DNA from: Methylocystis hirsuta
Lineage (GTDB): Bacteria > Pseudomonadota > Alphaproteobacteria > Rhizobiales > Beijerinckiaceae
Reading direction: 5' to 3'
Assembly (NCBI RefSeq): GCF_003722355.1
Contig: NZ_QWDD01000001.1
Coordinates: forward strand, 3,029,001-3,093,000
Length of the DNA stretch: 64,000 nucleotides
A program made the position numbers and the translations under genes. The notes below the pieces were generated by a model. It was not told where the DNA came from. It saw nothing but the letters and a program-made list of their open reading frames with translations, and made no database searches. Shown piece by piece: positions 15,660 to 24,698 of the stretch. Position 1 is the first letter of the stretch. Each line of letters begins with the position of its first letter.

Positions 15660-17591
15660 ATGATGCAGCGATCCGACGCCGGTCCCGCCTCCGGCGGCGA
15701 TGGGACGCAAGCTGCGCAACACGGAGACGAGCGTGCGAAGGGCGGGCTCGTCGGCCTCATCATCGGATCGATCGGCGTCGTCTATGGCGACATCGGCACC
15801 AGTCCGCTGTATGCGCTGCGCGAATCGCTCGCGCATCAGGTGCAAGCCGACGCGCTGACCGAAGATTCGGTCGTCGGCGCGATTTCGCTCCTGATCTTCG
15901 CGCTGATCTTCACGGTGACGATCAAATATGTGCTCTTCCTCACGCGCGCAGACAACCGCGGCGAGGGCGGCATCCTGTCGCTGATGGCGCTCGCCCAGTC
16001 CGCGCTGGGCGGCGGCTCGGCGCCGGTCTTTTTTCTCGGCGTCGCCGGCGCAGCGCTTTTTTCCGGCGACGCAATCATCACGCCGGCGATCTCGGTCATG
16101 TCGGCGATCGAGGGTCTGGAGCTCGTGACGCATCGCTTCAGCGACTTCGTATTGCCGATCACCGTCGCGATACTGGTGACGCTGTTCTGGGTTCAAAGCC
16201 ACGGAACCGCGCGGGTTGCGGCCTTCTTCGGGCCGATCATGATCGTCTTTTTTCTTGCCATCAGCGTACTCGGAATTATGCACATTCCCGACGCGCCGCA
16301 GGTTCTCAAAGCGTTCGATCCACGCGCAGGAATAGGCTTCCTTATTCAAAATGGGTGGCTTGGTTTCGCCGTGCTTGGCTCGGTGTTTCTTGGCGTCACC
16401 GGCGCCGAGGCGCTCTACGCCGATATGGGTCATTTCGGACGCCTGCCCATTCGGGTCGCCTGGCTGAGCTTTGTGCTGCCGGCGCTCTTGCTCAATTATC
16501 TGGGCCAAGGCGCCTTGATTCTTTCGCGACCAGAGACGATCGGCAATCCGTTCTTCTTGCTCGCCCCCGATTGGGGCCTGCTCCCGCTTGTCATCCTCTC
16601 GACGCTCGCCACCGTGATCGCCAGCCAAGCAGTCATCACCGGCGCATTCTCCATCGTTCGGCAGGCGATTCAGCTCGGCCTTGTGCCGCGTCTCGAAATC
16701 ACCCACACATCGGCGTCGCAGGAAGGCCAGATTTACATCGGTCGCATCAACCGGCTGTTGCTCATCGGCGTGCTGCTGCTCGTCATCGCCTTTAAGAGCT
16801 CGTCGGCGCTTGCGTCCGCCTATGGCATCGCCATCACCGGCACCATGGTTGTGACAACGGCGCTCGCGTTCGTCGTCGTCTGGCGCAAATGGGGCTGGCC
16901 GCTATGGGCGGCTGTGCTTCTTATCTCGGCGTTCCTCGCTGTCGATCTCGCCTTTCTCGCCGCTAATCTGATGAAGGTGAAAGACGGCGGCTGGGTGCCG
17001 CTGGCGCTCGGCGGCTGCGTCATGATCGTCATGTGGACATGGACGCGCGGCACGCATCTTCTCGCCGAGAAAACCCATCGCGACTCGATCCCGATCATGG
17101 ATCTCATCGCGATGCTGCAGAAGTCGAAGCCGACGCGCGTGCCGGGCACCGCCGTCTTTTTGACGAGCGATCCCAATGTCGCCCCGACAGCGCTGATGCA
17201 TAATCTCAAGCACAACAAGGTGCTGCACGAGCGCGTGCTGGTGATTTGCGTCAAAACCGAGGACCGGCCGCGCGTTGCGCCTGACAAGCGTTTCGAGATC
17301 GAGAGGCTTTCGGACGATTTCTACCGCGCGACGCTGCACTATGGCTTCATGGAAAGTCCACGCGTTCCGGCCGCGCTCGCCGCCATGCGCAAGGCGGGAT
17401 TCAAATACGACATCATGACCACGAGCTTCTTCCTGGGCCGGCGCTCGATCAAGGAAAGCCCCTCCTCCGAAATGCCCGTCTGGCAGGACAAGCTCTATGT
17501 CGCGCTTACCCGCCAGGCCGCCAACGCCACGGACTTCTTCTCGATCCCCTCCGACCGAGTCGTCGAACTGGGCGCGCAAGTGACGATTTAG
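15660..17591 (+). CDS. kup: Kup-family potassium transporter
   Basis: A 643-residue inner-membrane K+ uptake protein (KUP/HAK/KT, proton-coupled). I chose the start at 15660 because AAAGGAAA lies before it and the conserved part begins soon after (GSIGVVYGDIGTSPLYALRES, residues 35-55). The frame remains open upstream but its product is low-quality Arg/Ser/Pro sequence. About twelve helices span residues 30-460, with GEGGILSLMAL, GDAIITPAISV and GVTGAEALYADMGHFG as family motifs. A soluble cytoplasmic C-terminal domain of about 170 residues follows (from the TRVPGTAVFLTSD segment). It is transcribed alone, ahead of trpA. Confidence 0.93.
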   Translation: MMQRSDAGPASGGDGTQAAQHGDERAKGGLVGLIIGSIGVVYGDIGTSPLYALRESLAHQVQADALTEDSVVGAISLLIFALIFTVTIKYVLFLTRADNRGEGGILSLMALAQSALGGGSAPVFFLGVAGAALFSGDAIITPAISVMSAIEGLELVTHRFSDFVLPITVAILVTLFWVQSHGTARVAAFFGPIMIVFFLAISVLGIMHIPDAPQVLKAFDPRAGIGFLIQNGWLGFAVLGSVFLGVTGAEALYADMGHFGRLPIRVAWLSFVLPALLLNYLGQGALILSRPETIGNPFFLLAPDWGLLPLVILSTLATVIASQAVITGAFSIVRQAIQLGLVPRLEITHTSASQEGQIYIGRINRLLLIGVLLLVIAFKSSSALASAYGIAITGTMVVTTALAFVVVWRKWGWPLWAAVLLISAFLAVDLAFLAANLMKVKDGGWVPLALGGCVMIVMWTWTRGTHLLAEKTHRDSIPIMDLIAMLQKSKPTRVPGTAVFLTSDPNVAPTALMHNLKHNKVLHERVLVICVKTEDRPRVAPDKRFEIERLSDDFYRATLHYGFMESPRVPAALAAMRKAGFKYDIMTTSFFLGRRSIKESPSSEMPVWQDKLYVALTRQAANATDFFSIPSDRVVELGAQVTI

Positions 17592-17741
17592 CGCGCGCGA
17601 AAACAGTGGACGGGAGGGGGTCCAGGCACTAAGCAACGGCGGCCCCCGCGTGGCTCGCGTAGGAGCCGAAAAGGGCCGGCGGCGCCCGGTCGAGAGGGCT
17701 TTTTGAAGATTTCGCCGCCTTACGAAGGACGTCTGTCGCTT

Positions 17742-18608
17742 ATGCCCACCCGCATCGATGATCGCTTCGCCGCCCTCAAGAAGGAAGGGCGCGCCGCCCT
17801 CGTGACCTTTGTGATGGCCGGCGACCCGGATCTCGCGACGTCGCTCGACATTTTGCGTGGCCTGCCCGGCGCCGGCGCGGACGTCATCGAGGTCGGCATG
17901 CCTTTCACCGATCCGATGGCGGATGGGCCGGCGATCCAGGCGGCGGGCCTGCGAGCGCTCAAGGCGGGGGCCACGCTCAAGAAGACCTTGAAGCTCGTCG
18001 CCGACTTCCGCGCCGGAGACGACGCCACCCCCATCGTGCTGATGGGCTACTACAATCCGATTTATGTTTACGGCGTCGACGCCTTCCTGCGCGACGCCCG
18101 GGACGCCGGCGTCGATGGCCTGATCGTCGTGGACCTGCCGCCCGAAGAAGACGCCGAACTTTGCGTTCCCGCCCGCAGCGCGGGGCTGAACTTCATCCGC
18201 CTCGCGACGCCGACGACCGACGACAAGCGGCTTCCCAAGGTGCTCGAAAATACAAGCGGCTTCGTCTATTATGTGTCGCTGACCGGCATCACCGGCGCGG
18301 CGCTTGCCGACTACGCCGGCGTCAGTCAGGCGGTTGCGCGCATCAAGCGGCACACGGCGCTGCCGATCGCCGTCGGATTCGGCGTCAAAAATGCGGAGAA
18401 CGCCGCCGAGCTCGCCCGTAACGCCGATGGCGTCGTCGTCGGCACGGCGCTGGTCCAGGCGCTTAAGGCCTCGCTCGACGCCGAGGGCCGCGCCGGACCT
18501 TCGAGCGTTGGCGCTGTGACGGGGCTCGTCGCGTCCATCGCCGAAGGCGTGCGCGACGCTCGGCCTAAGGGCGGCGTGATGAGTTGGCTGACAAGGCTCG
18601 TGTCATGA
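17742..18608 (+). CDS. trpA: tryptophan synthase alpha subunit
   Basis: A 288-residue TIM-barrel enzyme that cleaves indole-3-glycerol phosphate to indole and glyceraldehyde 3-phosphate, passing indole to TrpB. The catalytic Glu lies in [20 protein letters not shown], with the Asp of the same motif also conserved. The phosphate-binding loop appears as [10 protein letters not shown] and a later VVVGTALV. The start at 17742 ([13 protein letters not shown]) matches the family; an upstream in-frame TTG at 17703 is less likely. Its stop overlaps the accD start by 4 bases (ATGA), so the two are translationally coupled. trpB and trpF are not upstream; kup is. Confidence 0.95.
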   Translation: MPTRIDDRFAALKKEGRAALVTFVMAGDPDLATSLDILRGLPGAGADVIEVGMPFTDPMADGPAIQAAGLRALKAGATLKKTLKLVADFRAGDDATPIVLMGYYNPIYVYGVDAFLRDARDAGVDGLIVVDLPPEEDAELCVPARSAGLNFIRLATPTTDDKRLPKVLENTSGFVYYVSLTGITGAALADYAGVSQAVARIKRHTALPIAVGFGVKNAENAAELARNADGVVVGTALVQALKASLDAEGRAGPSSVGAVTGLVASIAEGVRDARPKGGVMSWLTRLVS

Positions 18609-19471
18609 ATTGGTATTCGAACGTCGTCCCGCCGAAGATCAAGGCGTTGATCAAGCGCGAAGCGCCGGAAAATCTCTGGGTGAAATGTCCCGAGAGCGGC
18701 CAGCTCGTCTTCCACAAGGACATCGAGGCCAATCTCTATGTCGTGCCCGGCTCGGGCTACCACATGCGCTGTCCGGTCGAGACGCGGCTCGCCAGTCTTT
18801 TCGACGACGCCGAATGCGAACTGCTTCCGACGCCGGAAGCGCCCTTGGATCCGCTCAAGTTTCGCGACATCAAGCGTTACGTCGACAAGCTGAAGGAATA
18901 TCGAGTCAAAACCGGCATGGCGGACGCCGTGACGATCGCCTTCGGCAATCTCGAAGGCTCGCCGGTCACCGTCGCCATTCAGGACTTCGAATTCCTGGGC
19001 GGCTCGCTTGGCATGGCGGCCGGCGAGGCGATCATCGCCGGCTGCGAATATGCGCTCGCCAAGCGCACGCCTTTTGTGATCTTCACGGCGTCGGGCGGCG
19101 CGCGCATGCAGGAGGGCATGTTCTCGCTCATGCAGATGCCGCGCACGACCATTGCCGTGCAGCGCCTGCGCGAGGCGCGCCTGCCCTATATCGTCGTGCT
19201 GACCAATCCGACGACGGGCGGCGTCACGGCGTCGTACGCCATGCTCGGCGACGTCCAGATCGCCGAGCCCGGCGCGATCATCGGCTTCGCCGGCGCCCGC
19301 GTCATTGAGCAGACGATCCGCGAGAAGCTTCCCGAAGGCTTCCAGCGCGCCGAATATTTACGCGATCACGGCATGGTCGATATGGTGGTGCCGCGTCAGG
19401 AGCTGCGCCAGACGCTGGCGCGCCTGTGCGGTCTCCTGACCAAGTCGCCGCCGCGACGCGCCGCCGCCTGA
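18605..19471 (+). CDS. accD: acetyl-CoA carboxylase carboxyltransferase subunit beta
   Basis: A 288-residue beta subunit that, with AccA, transfers the carboxyl group from biotin to acetyl-CoA in fatty acid synthesis. The carboxyltransferase core carries [24 protein letters not shown] and [16 protein letters not shown] with the oxyanion-hole glycines. The N-terminal zinc-ribbon region (residues 20-50) keeps its fold-like spacing but only two Cys (VKCPESG and HMRC), instead of the four of the E. coli protein; loss of these ligands is usual in alphaproteobacteria. The start at 18605 overlaps trpA. folC follows after 20 bases. Confidence 0.95.
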   Translation: MNWYSNVVPPKIKALIKREAPENLWVKCPESGQLVFHKDIEANLYVVPGSGYHMRCPVETRLASLFDDAECELLPTPEAPLDPLKFRDIKRYVDKLKEYRVKTGMADAVTIAFGNLEGSPVTVAIQDFEFLGGSLGMAAGEAIIAGCEYALAKRTPFVIFTASGGARMQEGMFSLMQMPRTTIAVQRLREARLPYIVVLTNPTTGGVTASYAMLGDVQIAEPGAIIGFAGARVIEQTIREKLPEGFQRAEYLRDHGMVDMVVPRQELRQTLARLCGLLTKSPPRRAAA

Positions 19472-19491
19472 TATCGCGAGGCGCAGCCGCA

Positions 19492-20808
19492 ATGGATCAG
19501 CATGACGCGATCCTGTCGCGACTGCTCACGCTTCATCCAAAGAAGATCGATCTGTCGCTGGGGCGCACGGAGCGGCTGCTCGCCGCGCTCGGACGACCGG
19601 AGCTCAGACTGCCGCCCATCATTCACGTCGCCGGCACCAACGGCAAAGGCTCGACGATCGCCTTTCTGCGCGCGATGCTCGAAGCCGCCGGCAAGCGCGT
19701 GCATGTCTATACGTCCCCTCACCTCCTGCGCTTCAATGAGCGGATTCGTCTCGGCGCCGACGGCGGCGGAACGCTTGTCGACGACGAGCGTCTGAACGCG
19801 GCGCTCGAACGCTGCGAACAGGCGAACGCGGGGCAGCCGATCACCTTCTTCGAGATCACGACGGCGGCGGCCTTTTTGCTCTTCGCCGAAGCGCCGGCCG
19901 ACTGGCTGCTGCTCGAAACGGGCCTCGGCGGACGCTATGACGCGACCAATGTCATCTCGCAGCCCAAATGCGCCATCATCACCTCGATCTCCCTCGACCA
20001 TCTCGAATTTCTCGGCGATACGGTCGAAAAGATCGCCCATGAGAAGGCCGGAATATTGAAGAAGGGCGCGCCGGGCGTGATCGGCTTCCAGTCGGAGCCG
20101 GTGGCGCGGGCGCTGGAGCGCGAGGCGCGACGCGTCGGCGCGACGCCGATCGTCGCCGGGCGTGACTTCCACATCTGCAACGAGAACGGGCGCCTCGTTT
20201 ATGAGGACGAGCGCGGTTTGCTCGATCTGCCGCTGCCGCGGCTCGCCGGACGCCACCAGCATGAAAACGCCGCCGGCGCGATCGCCGCCCTGCGCGCCGT
20301 CGCCCCGGAGATTCCGCCCGCGGCGATCGAAGCGGGGCTGACGCGCGCCGAATGGCCGGCGCGGCTGCAGCGGCTCACACGCGGGCGCATCGTCGATCTC
20401 GCCCCGCCCGGCGCCGAGGTGTGGCTCGACGGCGGCCATAATGAGGATGGCGGCCGCGTTCTGGCCGAGGCGATGGCCGAGTTCCACGACAAGGCGCCGC
20501 GCCCGCTGGCGCTGATCTGCGGCGCGCAGACGACCAAGGACGTTCGCGCGCTGCTCAAGCATTTCGTCGGACTGGCGCGCGAGGTCGTCGCGGTGCCGGT
20601 CGAGGGCGAGCATAAGAGCTGGCCGCCCGAGGATGTCGCGAGCCTCGCCAGGGCTGAGGGAATGCCCGGCGCCGCGGCGGGCGGCGTCGAGGAAGCGCTC
20701 GCGCTCCTCTCGACCCGCCGCTTCGACGCGCCGCCGCGCGTGCTCATTGCCGGTTCGCTTTATCTCGCCGCCTCGGTGCTGGCGGCCAACGGCTCGGTCA
20801 TAGAATAA
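19492..20808 (+). CDS. folC: bifunctional dihydrofolate synthase / folylpolyglutamate synthase
   Basis: A 438-residue Mur-ligase-type enzyme that ligates glutamate to dihydropteroate and extends the polyglutamate tail of folates. The ATP-binding loop is HVAGTNGKGSTIAF (residues 44-57), followed by the omega-loop TSPHLLRFNERIR. The FFEITTAAAFLLF and LETGLGGRYDATNV motifs and a C-terminal Mur-ligase domain with LDGGHNEDGG complete the family pattern. It is read from the accD transcript (20-base gap). The next gene, for the methanofuran/pterin fusion protein, begins 128 bases downstream on the same strand. Confidence 0.93.
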   Translation: MDQHDAILSRLLTLHPKKIDLSLGRTERLLAALGRPELRLPPIIHVAGTNGKGSTIAFLRAMLEAAGKRVHVYTSPHLLRFNERIRLGADGGGTLVDDERLNAALERCEQANAGQPITFFEITTAAAFLLFAEAPADWLLLETGLGGRYDATNVISQPKCAIITSISLDHLEFLGDTVEKIAHEKAGILKKGAPGVIGFQSEPVARALEREARRVGATPIVAGRDFHICNENGRLVYEDERGLLDLPLPRLAGRHQHENAAGAIAALRAVAPEIPPAAIEAGLTRAEWPARLQRLTRGRIVDLAPPGAEVWLDGGHNEDGGRVLAEAMAEFHDKAPRPLALICGAQTTKDVRALLKHFVGLAREVVAVPVEGEHKSWPPEDVASLARAEGMPGAAAGGVEEALALLSTRRFDAPPRVLIAGSLYLAASVLAANGSVIE

Positions 20809-20936
20809 GCGCAGCCTTGGCGGCGCAGATTCACGACGTCCCGAATAGTGTATATGAGGCGGGCGCGGCGCCGGATGGCGTCTTCCTCCTCCCGGTGGAG
20901 GCGGCTGAGCTTTGTCTTGCTTCGGAGCTTGAATTC

Positions 20937-22082
20937 ATGACCCTGATGTTGGCGAGCGTTCTCTCCCGCGATGAGGCGGAGATCGCCTTCTCGCGCGGCG
21001 CCGACATCATTGACTGCAAGGCGCCCTCGCGCGGCGCGCTGGGCGCCCTGCCCCTGGACACCGTCGCTGAGATCGTCGCCTTCGCCGACGGCCGCCGCCC
21101 AGTCAGCGCCGTCGTCGAGCTGCCGCACGACGTCGCGCATGCGCTGCGCGACTTTGAAGAGGTCGTCGCGGCAGGCGTCGATTATGTGAAATTCGCCCTG
21201 CCGGCGACGCCCGACGCCGTCGAGATCATCGAGGCGCTGGCGCCGCTGACCGCAAAAACAAAACTCGTCGCCGTCCTCTTCGCCGATCTTGGCCCCGAGT
21301 TCGACACCCTCGAGCCGCTGGCCGGCGCCGGCTTTCATGGCGCGATGCTGGATACCGCGCATAAAGGCAAAGGCCGACTGCTCGACTTTATGAGCGTCGG
21401 CGCGTTGTCCGAATTCGTCGCGCGCTGCGGTGAGCTCGGGCTCGCCTCAGGACTCGCTGGGGCGTTGGAGCCTCCCGATGTGCCGCGCCTGCTCGTCACC
21501 GGCGCGGACGTGCTTGGCTTTCGCGGCGCGCTCTGCGCGCATGGCGAGCGGCGCGCCGCCATCGACGCCCGCGCCACGACGCTGATCCGCGATTTGATCC
21601 CTTCGACACGAGGCGCGCACGCCGATTTTCACGCCCACTGGTCGTTCCTCGGCCGCGGCTATATCGAACCCGCCGGCGCGAACGACACCGATTGCGTGTT
21701 TCTCAAGGATTATGTCGCGCCCGTCGAGATCGGCGCCTACGCCCACGAACACGGCCATACGCAGCGCGTGCGGTTCAATGTCGAAGCGGATGTGACCCGC
21801 ATCAACGGCTCCGACGACATGCGCTCGATCTTCTCCTACGACGTGATCATGGACGCGATCAAAATGATCCTCGCCGGCGGCCATATCGAGCTGGTCGAAA
21901 CGATCGCCGAGCGCCTCGCCGAAAGCGTGCTGCTGCATGAGCGCGTGCGATCGGTGACCGTGCAAGTTGAAAAGCTCGACGTTGCGCCCGGCGCTGTCGG
22001 CGTGAGGATAAGGCGCGCCCGCGCCCATGAGGACGCGCGTCGCCTGCAGCCGGCGCCGATGCGCATCGATGCCGTCAAGTAG
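20937..22082 (+). CDS. mfnB: fused (5-formylfuran-3-yl)methyl phosphate synthase (MfnB) and dihydroneopterin aldolase-like (FolB) protein
   Basis: A 381-residue two-domain protein. Residues 1-230 are a MfnB/DUF556 aldolase-type barrel. The likely Schiff-base Lys lies in DIIDCKAPSRGALGA (near 27), with further conserved Lys in YVKFAL and DTAHKGKGR. MfnB builds the furan precursor of methanofuran from glyceraldehyde 3-phosphate. Residues about 255-365 are a dihydroneopterin aldolase-like domain with VEIGAYAHEHGHTQRVRFNV and the terminal VRSVTVQVEKLD, the FolB strand that carries the catalytic Lys. FolB-type enzymes cleave the dihydroneopterin side chain, a step needed for pterins including H4MPT. 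The start at 20937 was chosen for its GGAG leader and the conserved MTLMLASVLSRDEA. The stop overlaps the next gene by 14 bases. Domain identities are well supported; joint function is inference. Confidence 0.85.
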   Translation: MTLMLASVLSRDEAEIAFSRGADIIDCKAPSRGALGALPLDTVAEIVAFADGRRPVSAVVELPHDVAHALRDFEEVVAAGVDYVKFALPATPDAVEIIEALAPLTAKTKLVAVLFADLGPEFDTLEPLAGAGFHGAMLDTAHKGKGRLLDFMSVGALSEFVARCGELGLASGLAGALEPPDVPRLLVTGADVLGFRGALCAHGERRAAIDARATTLIRDLIPSTRGAHADFHAHWSFLGRGYIEPAGANDTDCVFLKDYVAPVEIGAYAHEHGHTQRVRFNVEADVTRINGSDDMRSIFSYDVIMDAIKMILAGGHIELVETIAERLAESVLLHERVRSVTVQVEKLDVAPGAVGVRIRRARAHEDARRLQPAPMRIDAVK

Positions 22083-22707
22083 CGCGCCCCTCGTCGTCAA
22101 ATTGGGCGGAAGCCTGCATGCGTCGCCGGCGCTCGCCGATTGGCTGACGGCGCTCAAGCGCTATCCCCGGCCGCTGACGATCGTTCCCGGCGGCGGACCC
22201 TTCGCCGACGCCGTGCGCGCCGCGCAGCCCGCATCAGGCTACGACGATGAGACCGCGCACGCCATGGCGGTTCTGGCGATGGAGCAATATGCGCTGGCGC
22301 TCGCGAACCGTGACGACTCGCTGGAGCTCGCGGCCTCTCGTGACGCAATCGCAGCGGCGCACGCTCGAGGACGAATCGCCCTTTGGCGGCCGAGCGCCAT
22401 GGTCGCCGCCGCCGATGACATCGCGCCATCCTGGAACGTCACCTCCGACAGTCTCGCGGCCTGGCTTGCCAAAAAAACCGGCGCTGGCGCGCTGGCGCTT
22501 ATCAAGAGCGTCGATGTCGTCGATGGCGCCTTACTGAACGAGATTGTGCGCAAGGGCGTTGTCGATTCGGCGCTTCCGGATTATCTCGATGGGACGCCGC
22601 TCTTCCTCGCCGGCCCCTCGTCTCTCCCGCGCGCCGCCGCGGTTCTTGCCGACGGCGTCCCGCCGGGCGCAGCCATCGCAAATTTTCCAACGCGGAAGTT
22701 CGCCTGA
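22069..22707 (+). CDS. mfnE: amino acid kinase-fold protein of the MfnE type
   Basis: A 212-residue protein of the amino acid kinase fold with LVVKLGGSLHASPAL and IVPGGGPFADAVR as its ATP-binding glycine loops. In archaea the MfnE branch of this fold phosphorylates aminomethylfuran phosphate to the diphosphate during methanofuran synthesis, and methylotrophs carry a homologue beside mfnB. The start at 22069 overlaps the fusion gene by 14 bases and its stop overlaps the following flavoprotein start, so the three are tightly coupled. The symbol is given by homology and context; a different small-molecule kinase cannot be excluded. Confidence 0.75.
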   Translation: MPSSSAPLVVKLGGSLHASPALADWLTALKRYPRPLTIVPGGGPFADAVRAAQPASGYDDETAHAMAVLAMEQYALALANRDDSLELAASRDAIAAAHARGRIALWRPSAMVAAADDIAPSWNVTSDSLAAWLAKKTGAGALALIKSVDVVDGALLNEIVRKGVVDSALPDYLDGTPLFLAGPSSLPRAAAVLADGVPPGAAIANFPTRKFA

Positions 22708-23264
22708 TGACAAAAAAGAAAGTAGTCACGCCGCGCTGGGGTTGGGCGCTCACCGGATCTGGGCATTTCTTCACCGAATGTCTCGAGATGATTCGCACGC
22801 TCGACCACGTCGATCTTTTCGTCAGCAAAGCGGCGGCGGAAGTCGTGCGCATGTATAAGCACGATCTCGATCTGCCGGAGACGGTTCGCATCTTTAAGGA
22901 CACCACCGCGAGCGCCGCGCCGGTCGGAAATTTCTACTACAATTTTTATCACACGCTGGTTCTCGCGCCGGCGACGTCGAACACCGTCGCGAAATGCGTC
23001 GCCGGCATTTCCGACAACCTTGCGACCAATGTCTTCGCGCAGGCCGGCAAATGCCGCGTGCCGACGATCGTCTTCGCTTGCGACACCGCGCCCGAACTCG
23101 AGACGCGCGCGCCCAAGGGCATGGTGATGGTCTATCCGCGCCGCATCGATTTGCAGAACACCGACGCGCTCAAATCCTTCGAAGCGACGCAGGTTGTCGA
23201 AAGCCTCGCGGCGCTGCAGGAGGCGGTGGAGCGCCGCCGTCGCGAAGTCGAGCCGCAACCTTAA
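22707..23264 (+). CDS. archaeal-type flavoprotein (AfpA/DmrB-like) of the H4MPT cluster
   Basis: A 185-residue protein of the flavoprotein fold (PF02441). The flavin phosphate loop is GWALTGSGHFFTECLEMI near the start, and the conserved LVLAPATSNTVAKCVAGISDNLATN (residues about 92-116) forms the flavin pocket. Homologues in methanogens include archaeoflavoprotein AfpA and the dihydromethanopterin reductase DmrB. In methylotrophs such genes lie in the H4MPT/methanofuran cluster and may reduce dihydromethanopterin or a similar intermediate. It starts inside the stop of the mfnE-like gene (TGATG), and 12 bases separate it from the next gene. The reaction itself is inferred. Confidence 0.78.
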   Translation: MTKKKVVTPRWGWALTGSGHFFTECLEMIRTLDHVDLFVSKAAAEVVRMYKHDLDLPETVRIFKDTTASAAPVGNFYYNFYHTLVLAPATSNTVAKCVAGISDNLATNVFAQAGKCRVPTIVFACDTAPELETRAPKGMVMVYPRRIDLQNTDALKSFEATQVVESLAALQEAVERRRREVEPQP

Positions 23265-23276
23265 CGAAGTCTCCGC

Positions 23277-24698
23277 ATGAGCGAGCGCCTGCTGTTCCTC
23301 ACCGGCCATCTTGCACTGCCGCGGTTGGAGCGCATGGTCGCGAGCTTCGGCGAAGCGGCGCAGGCGTGGCGTATCCACGACATTGGCGTGAAGGTCGCGG
23401 CGCTCATGACCCAGGAGATCATTCAGCGTCGCCTGCCGCGACCCGTACAGGCCGACCGCGTCATATTGCCGGGACGCTGTCGCGCCGACCTCGCTGTGCT
23501 GACCGAGGATTTCGGCGTCGCCTTTGAACGCGGGCCGGAAGAAATCGCCGATCTTCCCGCCTATCTCGGGCGCGGCGGCGCGGCGCCGGATCTCTCGCGC
23601 TACGACATGCAGATTTTCGCCGAGATCGTCGACGCATCGAAGATGAGCGTCGCTGATATTTCGTTCAAGGCGCGCGAACTCGCCGGCGGCGGCGCCGACG
23701 TCATCGATCTCGGCTGTTTGCCGGACACGCCGTTCAATCATCTCGAGGACACGATCGCGGCGCTCAAGGCCCACGGCCTGAAGGTGAGCGTCGACTCGGC
23801 CAATGTCGCCGAGCTTGAACGCGCGGCGAAGGCCGGCGTCGATCACCTCTTGAGTTTGGACGAAGCGACGCTGTCGATCCTTCCCGACAATTCACCCATC
23901 ATTCCGATTCTGACGCCCCGGCCGCATGGCGATCTCGACTCGCTGCAGCGCGCCGCGCGCCGCGCGCGCGCGCGCGGAATCAGCGCCATTCTCGATCCGA
24001 TTCTCGATCCGATTCATTTCGGCCTTGCCGCCTCGATCGCCCGCTATGTCGAACTGCGCGCGCGCGAGCCCGAGGCCGAGATCATGATGGGAACGGGCAA
24101 TCTCACGGAGCTCACCGACGCCGACTCCGCCGGCGTGACCGCAGCGATGCTCGGCATATGTTCCGAGCTCGACATCCGGCATCTGCTCACGGTGCAGGTG
24201 TCCCCACACACGCGTCGAACGCTGCAGGAGCACGACGCCGCGAGGCGGTTGATGTTTGCGGCGCGCGCCGACCGCGCGCTGCCAAAAGGCTATAGCGACG
24301 CCCTGCTGCAGATCCACGACCGCAAACCTTATGCTGCAACGCCGGAAGAGATTGCCGCGCTTGCGCGCGAACTGCGCGATGCTAATTTCCGCATAGATAC
24401 GACGCAGGACGGCGTGCACATCTACGCCAAAGGGCTCCACCATGTCGCAGCCGACGCGATGGCGCTCTTCCCGCATCTTGCCGTCGAACATGACGGCGCC
24501 CACGCTTTTTACCTTGGCGCGGAATTGATGAAAGCCGAGATCGCCTACAAGCTCGGCAAGCGCTATCGTCAAGACGAGCCGCTCGACTTCGGCGTCGCGT
24601 CGGACGTCAACGAAGAGGACGCGACCCGCTTCAAGGAAATGGGTCACACGATGCGCAAAGCGGGCCAGGGACCTGCGAAAGATGCCTCTGATACATGA
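23277..24698 (+). CDS. dihydropteroate synthase-related protein of the H4MPT cluster
   Basis: A 473-residue protein with an N-terminal domain of about 115 residues specific to methylotroph and archaeal homologues, then a TIM barrel resembling dihydropteroate synthase (residues about 120-350; for example GGGADVIDLGCLPDT and LKVSVDSANVAEL), and a C-terminal extension with HIYAKGLHHVAADAMALFPH. In methylotrophs this family (orf7 type) is needed for H4MPT-dependent growth and is thought to act in H4MPT synthesis, probably at the step joining the pterin to the aminobenzene unit. The last 17 bases overlap the next gene. Confidence 0.85.
   Translation: MSERLLFLTGHLALPRLERMVASFGEAAQAWRIHDIGVKVAALMTQEIIQRRLPRPVQADRVILPGRCRADLAVLTEDFGVAFERGPEEIADLPAYLGRGGAAPDLSRYDMQIFAEIVDASKMSVADISFKARELAGGGADVIDLGCLPDTPFNHLEDTIAALKAHGLKVSVDSANVAELERAAKAGVDHLLSLDEATLSILPDNSPIIPILTPRPHGDLDSLQRAARRARARGISAILDPILDPIHFGLAASIARYVELRAREPEAEIMMGTGNLTELTDADSAGVTAAMLGICSELDIRHLLTVQVSPHTRRTLQEHDAARRLMFAARADRALPKGYSDALLQIHDRKPYAATPEEIAALARELRDANFRIDTTQDGVHIYAKGLHHVAADAMALFPHLAVEHDGAHAFYLGAELMKAEIAYKLGKRYRQDEPLDFGVASDVNEEDATRFKEMGHTMRKAGQGPAKDASDT

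Noticed and set aside
23994..24018. A tandem 12-base duplication in the DHPS-like gene (ILDP twice)
   Set aside because: It stays in frame and may be the normal sequence of the barrel strand; without an alignment there is no reason to call it a mutation.
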